Below are positions 59,612-64,000 of a stretch of DNA of 64,000 nucleotides, piece by piece. Position numbers and translations under genes: made by a program. Numbering within the stretch: the stretch's first letter is position 1; each line of letters starts with the position of its first letter. The notes beneath the pieces were generated by a model. That model made no database searches. It saw only the letters and a list, made by a program, of their open reading frames with translations, and was not told the DNA's origin. Source of the DNA: Wolfiporia cocos (taxonomy: Eukaryota; Basidiomycota; Agaricomycetes; Polyporales; Phaeolaceae); assembly GCA_029448655.1 (NCBI GenBank), contig JACCLO010000010.1, positions 3,100,001 through 3,164,000 on the forward strand. The letters run 5' to 3'.

Positions 59612-59735
59612 CTCCCGCTTTTCTCCTCATCGCTGATGCACGTAGTGGGGGCCAGAGGAACCACCTCTGGTTGCTTCGGAACGTTGGTCCGGATGGTCCC
59701 TACGGTGGCTTGGGGGGACTCATCTTCGTCGTCAG

Positions 59736-61655
59736 TCACCAGTTCCTGGGTGCTGACAATTCGGACCTTGTACTTCTTTTCGGGTCCAATTTCTTCTGGC
59801 CCGACTGTTGCGTTCCGCTTGACGAGCCTGTCGGCTTCGTCGTTCCGCTTCCACTACTGGCCGGCTTGGCTTCCTTCGGCTTGTTCTTAGGGTTCTCAGG
59901 ACAGTCGCCCCATTTGTGTTGTCCAGGGTGCTTGCGACAGTCCTTCCCGTAAGAGCCGGTTTCCTTTGCCTTGCCTTTGCCTTTGTCATCAGCCTTGGCA
60001 GGCTTCGACGTAGCTTTTTTGGTGGTCTTGCCAGACCCCGATGACTCCTTCCTCTTTTCTTCCTCAAAGATCTTGCCTTTGAGCTTATCCGGGTATTGCC
60101 TCTTGTAGAGGTCAATGGCCATATCAAGGTAAACCTCCCAGTCGGTCAGCATTGTGAAGCCGGGCACCGATTCTAAGGTAGTGAGGGTTTCTCGCACCTT
60201 TTCCGGGAGGATCCGTTTGATGTGGCTGAACAACGTCTTGTTGTCAGTCTCGGCCAGGCGAGCCAGGGTCCTGAGCTTCTGTGCCCAAGAGAAGAAGTCC
60301 GATTGGAGCTTCTTTTTCCCTTCGTCTCCGAAGTACCCTTCAATCTCCTTTTTGGCAATCTCCTTGTCCGTTTTCTTGCCGTACACCTTCTCGATCGTTT
60401 CCGCAAACGTTTTCCAGGTGTGCCCCGAGGTTTGTCCGGCGGAGATTTTATCAACTACCGGTGACATGTACTGGTAGGCCTCGCCCGTAAGCTGTAGCAG
60501 GGCTTGGCGAACCTTGTCCTCCTCGAGGGTCACCTTGGCGTCCGCGAAATACATGCCCATTTTTTGGATCCATTCTTTCGACGAGATGGAGTCCTTAGGG
60601 CCCGAGAATTTGGGCAGTTGAGTCGGTTTGGTCTGTTGGAAGTTGACCGTTGTGGCTGCTGCTGGCGTGGCTGCCGGTGCGTTTTTTAGAGCGGTTAACT
60701 CCGCTTCGAGTTGGTCGATTCTATTAATTAGTGCCGTGACCTGGGCACCGCTGGGTCCCGCGGTTGGGGCTGCCGGACGCTTTTGCAGTACTGCAATGTC
60801 TTTTTCTATGCGGACGAACCGATTTTCGGAAAGGGTGTCCAATTGTTGCCGCAAACTCTCCGCTTCCTCTAGTGCTTCGATTCTGTTTTGAAGCACCTGG
60901 TTGTGGCTCCGAATCTGGTTGGTCTTGTTCCAGACCATTTCCAAATCCGTGTCTACCCGGCCTTTGTAGGCCGCGAGGTTGCTGTAGAGATGGTTTTTGG
61001 CTTGGTACAGCGCTTCCCTGTAAGCTTCCTTTCCCACCTGCAGAACTTCGTCTGAGGCGGCAACTTCCAGAGTGCGCTGCAACCTTCCCATCAATTCGTT
61101 TTCGCTCCTTTCCGGCTGCGCGACTACTTCCAGAGTCCTCCTTTCGTAGGAAGGGAGGAGATCGGGGAGCGTCCCAAATAGGGGCTCCGTGTTGATCGTT
61201 TCTTCCGGTCGCGGGGTCTCGCTGCCTTCAGGGGTGACGACTGCGCGGCGTGCGGGTGTTTCCGGGTTGAAGAGCCTGGCGGCTCTTGTGCGTGGCGACG
61301 CTTCTTCCTCCGAGTACCAGTGGACGTCACCGTACAGGACTATGAGGTCCGACAGGGGGATGGCGGTACAGTAATCGTCCCACCTCCACCACGAAATGTG
61401 GTTCCTGGTCGAATCTTCCCCGTAGTACTTGATGTACGCTGTATGGTTCACGTTTAGGAATGGGCGCACATGCGCCGGAATTGAGTTGAAGGAGGTGACA
61501 CTCCCCCTAACTCTGATGCCGAATACGACTCGCAGGTAGTCCATCAAGCAGGTTTGCTCTCCGGGCCACGCGTGCTTGCCGACGGCGGGGCGGTAGGCCG
61601 TAGCCACCTTGTGGGTGTTGTACAAAGCGCCTTGGACGATTGTGTATGACACCAT
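59736..61655 (-). CDS. Gag protein of the gypsy element
   Basis: 639 residues from the ATG at 61655 (MVSYTIVQGALYNTHKV). The first ~150 residues are of unknown type, followed by an acidic Pro-rich linker and a heptad-like region about residues 190-320 (YREALYQAKNHLYSNL, RIDQLEAELTAL), probably coiled coil. Residues ~345-520 have the retrotransposon capsid pattern (QLPKFSGPKDSISSKEWIQK, WAQKLRTLARLAETD). A Lys-rich tail holds one unusual zinc-knuckle candidate, CRKHPGQHKWGDCPEN. The last ~118 nt overlap the -1 frame that leads to pol. The gag stop TGA is at 59738-59736. The neighbours are the 271-aa ORF 153 bp upstream and, downstream, the nested element. Confidence 0.85.
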   Translation of the reverse strand: MVSYTIVQGALYNTHKVATAYRPAVGKHAWPGEQTCLMDYLRVVFGIRVRGSVTSFNSIPAHVRPFLNVNHTAYIKYYGEDSTRNHISWWRWDDYCTAIPLSDLIVLYGDVHWYSEEEASPRTRAARLFNPETPARRAVVTPEGSETPRPEETINTEPLFGTLPDLLPSYERRTLEVVAQPERSENELMGRLQRTLEVAASDEVLQVGKEAYREALYQAKNHLYSNLAAYKGRVDTDLEMVWNKTNQIRSHNQVLQNRIEALEEAESLRQQLDTLSENRFVRIEKDIAVLQKRPAAPTAGPSGAQVTALINRIDQLEAELTALKNAPAATPAAATTVNFQQTKPTQLPKFSGPKDSISSKEWIQKMGMYFADAKVTLEEDKVRQALLQLTGEAYQYMSPVVDKISAGQTSGHTWKTFAETIEKVYGKKTDKEIAKKEIEGYFGDEGKKKLQSDFFSWAQKLRTLARLAETDNKTLFSHIKRILPEKVRETLTTLESVPGFTMLTDWEVYLDMAIDLYKRQYPDKLKGKIFEEEKRKESSGSGKTTKKATSKPAKADDKGKGKAKETGSYGKDCRKHPGQHKWGDCPENPKNKPKEAKPASSGSGTTKPTGSSSGTQQSGQKKLDPKRSTRSELSAPRNW

Positions 61656-61715
61656 TGCTGGACAGTATTCGTCAGCTTGAGTTATTTTCTTCCTTAAACG
61701 ATAATTTAAGAAAAA

Positions 61716-61800
61716 AGTGCCTTTTCAGGACTTAAATGCCTTTTCAGGACTTTTCGCAGTCAATGCCATGCACCAAAAATATAATGCCTTTTCAGGACTT
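61716..61800 (-). repeat. Three copies of an 18-bp motif between the 5' ORF and gag
   Basis: AATGCCTTTTCAGGACTT at 61735-61752 and 61783-61800, and AGTGCCTTTTCAGGACTT at 61716-61733, spaced 19 and 48 bp, just upstream of the gag ATG. In sense they read AAGTCCTGAAAAGGCATT. Being at the junction of two ORFs they might act in gag translation or in an internal promoter; that is inference. Confidence 0.75.
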
Positions 61801-61808
61801 TCTATCTA

Positions 61809-62624
61809 CTACAGCTGGGGTTTGCCAAGGTCGAAGTTGAGATCGCTATGTACTAGATGTGTTTTTAGGTACGTAACGTGCTGTTTCACGTCTAGGTCCC
61901 CAAAGACGTGCTCTACCCTCCTGAGATATTTTTTGAGGTGGCGGAGATCTTCGTTCTTCATGGAGTCCTGACGGACCCTTTGCTCCAGGTGTGTGGAGAG
62001 ATCGTCGAAATCGGTGACGAGGGTGGTGAATTTTGCTATGATTGGGGCCGTGGTGGTTGCGTCGGGGACTTTCCATAGCCGGAAGAGGTTCTTGTGGGCG
62101 GCGTTCATCTGTTTGTCGACGTCTAAGAACCAGTCCCACTTCTTTTCCGTGCAATGGACGTCCTTGGGGTTCGGAAGACCCCGTTTCTCGACCCACTCGG
62201 CCGGCATCCTAAGCTCCTCCACTCTCTCCAACAGCGACTTCTTGGGGGGCTGGATTTGCTCCCGAAGACTCCTCACCATTCTCTCATCCTCAACCCTCTT
62301 CCTGGCCGCCTCGGCGATCAGCTGATCCAGGCTTTGTTTCTGGATCCGAGCCTCGAGCTTCTCCTTCTGTCGGAAAAGCTTATCGAGCTTCTTTCGCCTA
62401 ATGTCGGCAAGGGCGGCCTCGTGGTTGACCCTTCGGATCTCCTCCGGGTCAGGGTTCGGCTTCCTATAGAAGACGTCTTTGCCCTTTCGGGACTTTCCTC
62501 GCTTTGGGGCTGTGACCGCGGAGATGCGGTCTTCGAGCGATTTAGAGGAGGCAATGTGCCATTCCTCGCGCTCTCCCGTAGCGGCGTTTCTCGGGGTAAC
62601 CGTGAAACGTGGTGCTTTTGGCAT
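61809..62624 (-). CDS. Extra 271-residue ORF upstream of gag, function unknown
   Basis: Starts MPKAPRFTVTPRNAATGERE at 62624 and ends LDLGKPQL at 61809, the same sense as gag and pol and the first ORF after the leader. Residues 1-60 are basic. About 75-145 is Lys/Arg/Glu-rich with heptad character (KLDKLFRQKEKLEARIQKQS), probably helical. The C-terminal half has KKWDWFLDVDKQMNAAHKN and a charged helical end. It has no similarity that I recognise to gag, env, protease or known accessory proteins. Ty3/gypsy elements normally have gag first, so this position is unusual. The intact frame in a young element suggests selection. Confidence 0.8.
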   Translation of the reverse strand: MPKAPRFTVTPRNAATGEREEWHIASSKSLEDRISAVTAPKRGKSRKGKDVFYRKPNPDPEEIRRVNHEAALADIRRKKLDKLFRQKEKLEARIQKQSLDQLIAEAARKRVEDERMVRSLREQIQPPKKSLLERVEELRMPAEWVEKRGLPNPKDVHCTEKKWDWFLDVDKQMNAAHKNLFRLWKVPDATTTAPIIAKFTTLVTDFDDLSTHLEQRVRQDSMKNEDLRHLKKYLRRVEHVFGDLDVKQHVTYLKTHLVHSDLNFDLGKPQL

Positions 62625-63325
62625 GACTACGTAAAAGAAGTTCTAAGTAAGCTATTCTAGTGGAAATTCACGCGGTCTTCTGTCGGGGCTTATCGCCGCT
62701 TCTTGATGTGTCGTGCGCTTATCCTCCGGCGTCAATGGGCGCTCCGCCCTCGACCGGAGTTAGTGTCGGCGACTGGATGGCGTCTCTCTCACGCTACCAG
62801 GTGGGGGATACAGCAGGTCGTCTTCCCTTGACGCCTGGGAATGCAGAATTTCGGGTATTACACCCCGCATGTGCCCACGCCTCACTCCAGTTAGGTGGCT
62901 GCCAGTGTTTAAACCAAACCCATGCCCTGAGGGACTTAGAGGGCGCCAAGGCCAGAACTCGATCGTTCTGAAGCCGTATCGGCAGCGGTTCTAGGCAGGG
63001 CAACTCGTGCCCACCATCCCAACTCTAAATAGAGTGGCCCCTGTACGCCTGGGGATAGGCGAGAAGGTCGTCTCCGGCCCGGTCAAGAGTTTACACCGTT
63101 GCCATCGATTCCCAACATATGGGGAAAGGCTTGTCAGCCAGTCCCCGGTTCCGCTTAAGCCTACGGTCCGGCTATTTGCCCGAAGGCGGTGATCCCCCAG
63201 AGCCCACTAAGGATACCCCGCTGCCTGACGGCGAGCAGGGGTGCGCAGACGGCGACGAAAACCCCTAAGAAGAAAAAATCCCAGACCCTCAAAGAGGGCG
63301 GGGGCGAAAGCAAGTTCTATTCATA
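62625..63325 (-). other. 5' leader of the gypsy element
   Basis: About 700 nt between primer site and first ORF, GC-rich with many short inverted pairs. Short blocks (GTATTACACC, ACGCCTGGGG, CCCCTAAGAAG) recall the corresponding part of the nested element, as expected if packaging signals are shared; weak. Plus-strand frames here lack motifs. Confidence 0.6.
63314..63325 (-). promoter_or_regulatory. Self-priming primer-binding site of the gypsy element
   Basis: Plus-strand AGTTCTATTCAT (63313-63324), one base from the LTR, equals the reverse complement of ATGAATAGAACT at 63436-63447 in the LTR: 12 nt of perfect complementarity between the site and the predicted RNA 5' end. No match to the usual tRNA-Met 3' end (TGGTATCAGAGC type) is present. 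Confidence 0.85.
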
Positions 63326-63944
63326 TAACACAAGATAACACTTACTTGTTATGATCTTGGTATTGCTGGTTAGGCAAGAGATAAAGCAGATGTTAAGCAG
63401 GATACGTTGAGTGGTTAACTCGTAGTATGAATGCAATGAATAGAACTGAGGCAATAGCGCTCAGCAAGTCCAGTATATATACATGATAAATAAGACCCCT
63501 AACAGCCTTATTAGATAATACTAGTGTCCATATTCGTATGTACAAGTCCCCAGATACCTAAGAACTTAGTAATATTCGATAAATACATATACCGATCAAA
63601 ACCGGGATATAGGAAGGTGGCGTAGGCCGCACGAATGGCTTTTTGCGCTCTTGTCATTACAAAGACGGGGCGTGACCACAGCCCGGTCCGCTGACGTTTA
63701 TACGCTGACTGCTTCCGGACGGAATGTCCGATTGGCTAGAACTAGACATGTGACTGATGGTAACTACTAGTGATAAGATAAGACCGTCGTTACGGGAGAT
63801 AACGCGGCCATCATTCGGCACGTATGTAACCGTTAACTTATGAACCAGATAAGCTAGTTATTGGTCTAGAAAGTCGTAGATAATTCGTAGAATTGCCGGA
63901 AAAATAGTAAGAAATATAGGGAAACTAGGAGAATTCTTGTGACA
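63326..63944 (-). repeat. 5' LTR of the gypsy element with promoter
   Basis: 619 bp. In sense orientation TATATATAC (63481-63473) is followed about 34 bp later by AGTTCTATTCAT (63447-63436), the predicted transcript start. Confidence 0.95.
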
Positions 63945-63949
63945 GCCTT

Positions 63950-64000
63950 ACAGCCCATGCTCCCTAACATGTACAAATAGTAGAGTCTATATATTCGACC
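63950..64000 (+). mobile_element. LTR-A, third copy, continuation after the gypsy insertion
   Basis: AACATGTACAAATAGTAGAG and CTATATATTCG match LTR-A around 34580-34610 and 36257-36280. The end lies beyond the window. Confidence 0.8.

Larger units (their letters stand above)
48218..63944 (-). mobile_element. Ty3/gypsy chromovirus-type LTR retrotransposon with dUTPase, complete but holding a nested element
   Basis: 619-bp LTRs at both ends, GCCTT duplicated at 48213-48217 and 63945-63949, minus-strand sense. Order in sense: 5' LTR, self-primer site, ~700-nt leader, 271-aa ORF, gag, linker frame, pol, polypurine tract, 3' LTR. Without the nested 6.06-kb element and one CTCCC it is about 9.66 kb. 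The LTRs differ at two positions that I could see (near 48284 and 48508), so insertion is recent. The element sits inside LTR-A. A solo LTR of the same family is at 33121. Confidence 0.95.

Noticed and set aside
63280..63325. A tRNA primer-binding site next to the 5' LTR
   Set aside because: No match to the 3' end of initiator tRNA-Met or another tRNA that I can recognise. The sequence instead pairs with the LTR.

Overview
The window is fungal nuclear DNA, most likely from an agaricomycete (mushroom-forming basidiomycete). The evidence is short introns of about 45-60 nt with GT-AG ends, an expanded F-box and cytochrome P450 family, an HPC2/ubinuclein gene of fungal layout, and chromodomain Ty3/gypsy LTR elements. 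It is an accessory, repeat-rich region. Only three protein genes look intact: an F-box gene (24824-26252), an alpha/beta hydrolase (39368-40621, minus strand) and an HPC2-like histone chaperone subunit (41380-43633). Most other genes carry frameshifts or stops.

Layout. 1-1.7 kb: end of an hAT-like element, a fold-back element and a 68-bp minisatellite. 1.8-6.1 kb: a broken F-box gene and a broken minus-strand membrane-protein gene. 6.2-9.5 kb: a 700-bp fold-back element with two tRNA-like heads and a TIR element with a Cys-rich coding remnant. 9.7-17.4 kb: an F-box gene with P450 sequences, partly duplicated. 17.4-21.8 kb: CpG-poor DNA with nested solo LTRs. 22-31 kb: a second F-box plus P450 block. 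32-36.4 kb: two solo copies of one long LTR family (LTR-A), one holding an hAT-like element that itself holds a solo gypsy LTR. 37-43.6 kb: P450, hydrolase and HPC2. 44.6-45.1 kb: a decayed copy of the bc1 complex hinge subunit gene. 46-48.2 kb: a relic of gypsy pol split by a solo LTR, then a third LTR-A copy.

48218-63944 is a nearly pristine Ty3/gypsy chromovirus on the minus strand: two 619-bp LTRs with only two differences seen by eye and a GCCTT target duplication. In transcription order it carries an extra 271-aa ORF, gag, then pol (protease, RT, RNase H, integrase, chromodomain, C-terminal dUTPase). A 6.06-kb non-coding LTR element (53552-59611, 1097-bp LTRs, CTCCC duplication) sits between gag and pol.

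The most interesting signal is priming. Both complete LTR elements, and a third remnant at 20.8 kb, lack a visible tRNA primer site. Next to the LTR each has 11-13 nt that are exactly complementary to the predicted 5' end of its own transcript, about 34 bp downstream of a TATA box in the LTR. This is the Tf1-type self-priming arrangement, and the core (AGTTCTATTC) is shared by all three. Together with the dUTPase and the extra 5' ORF it suggests a self-primed element family with a non-coding dependent.
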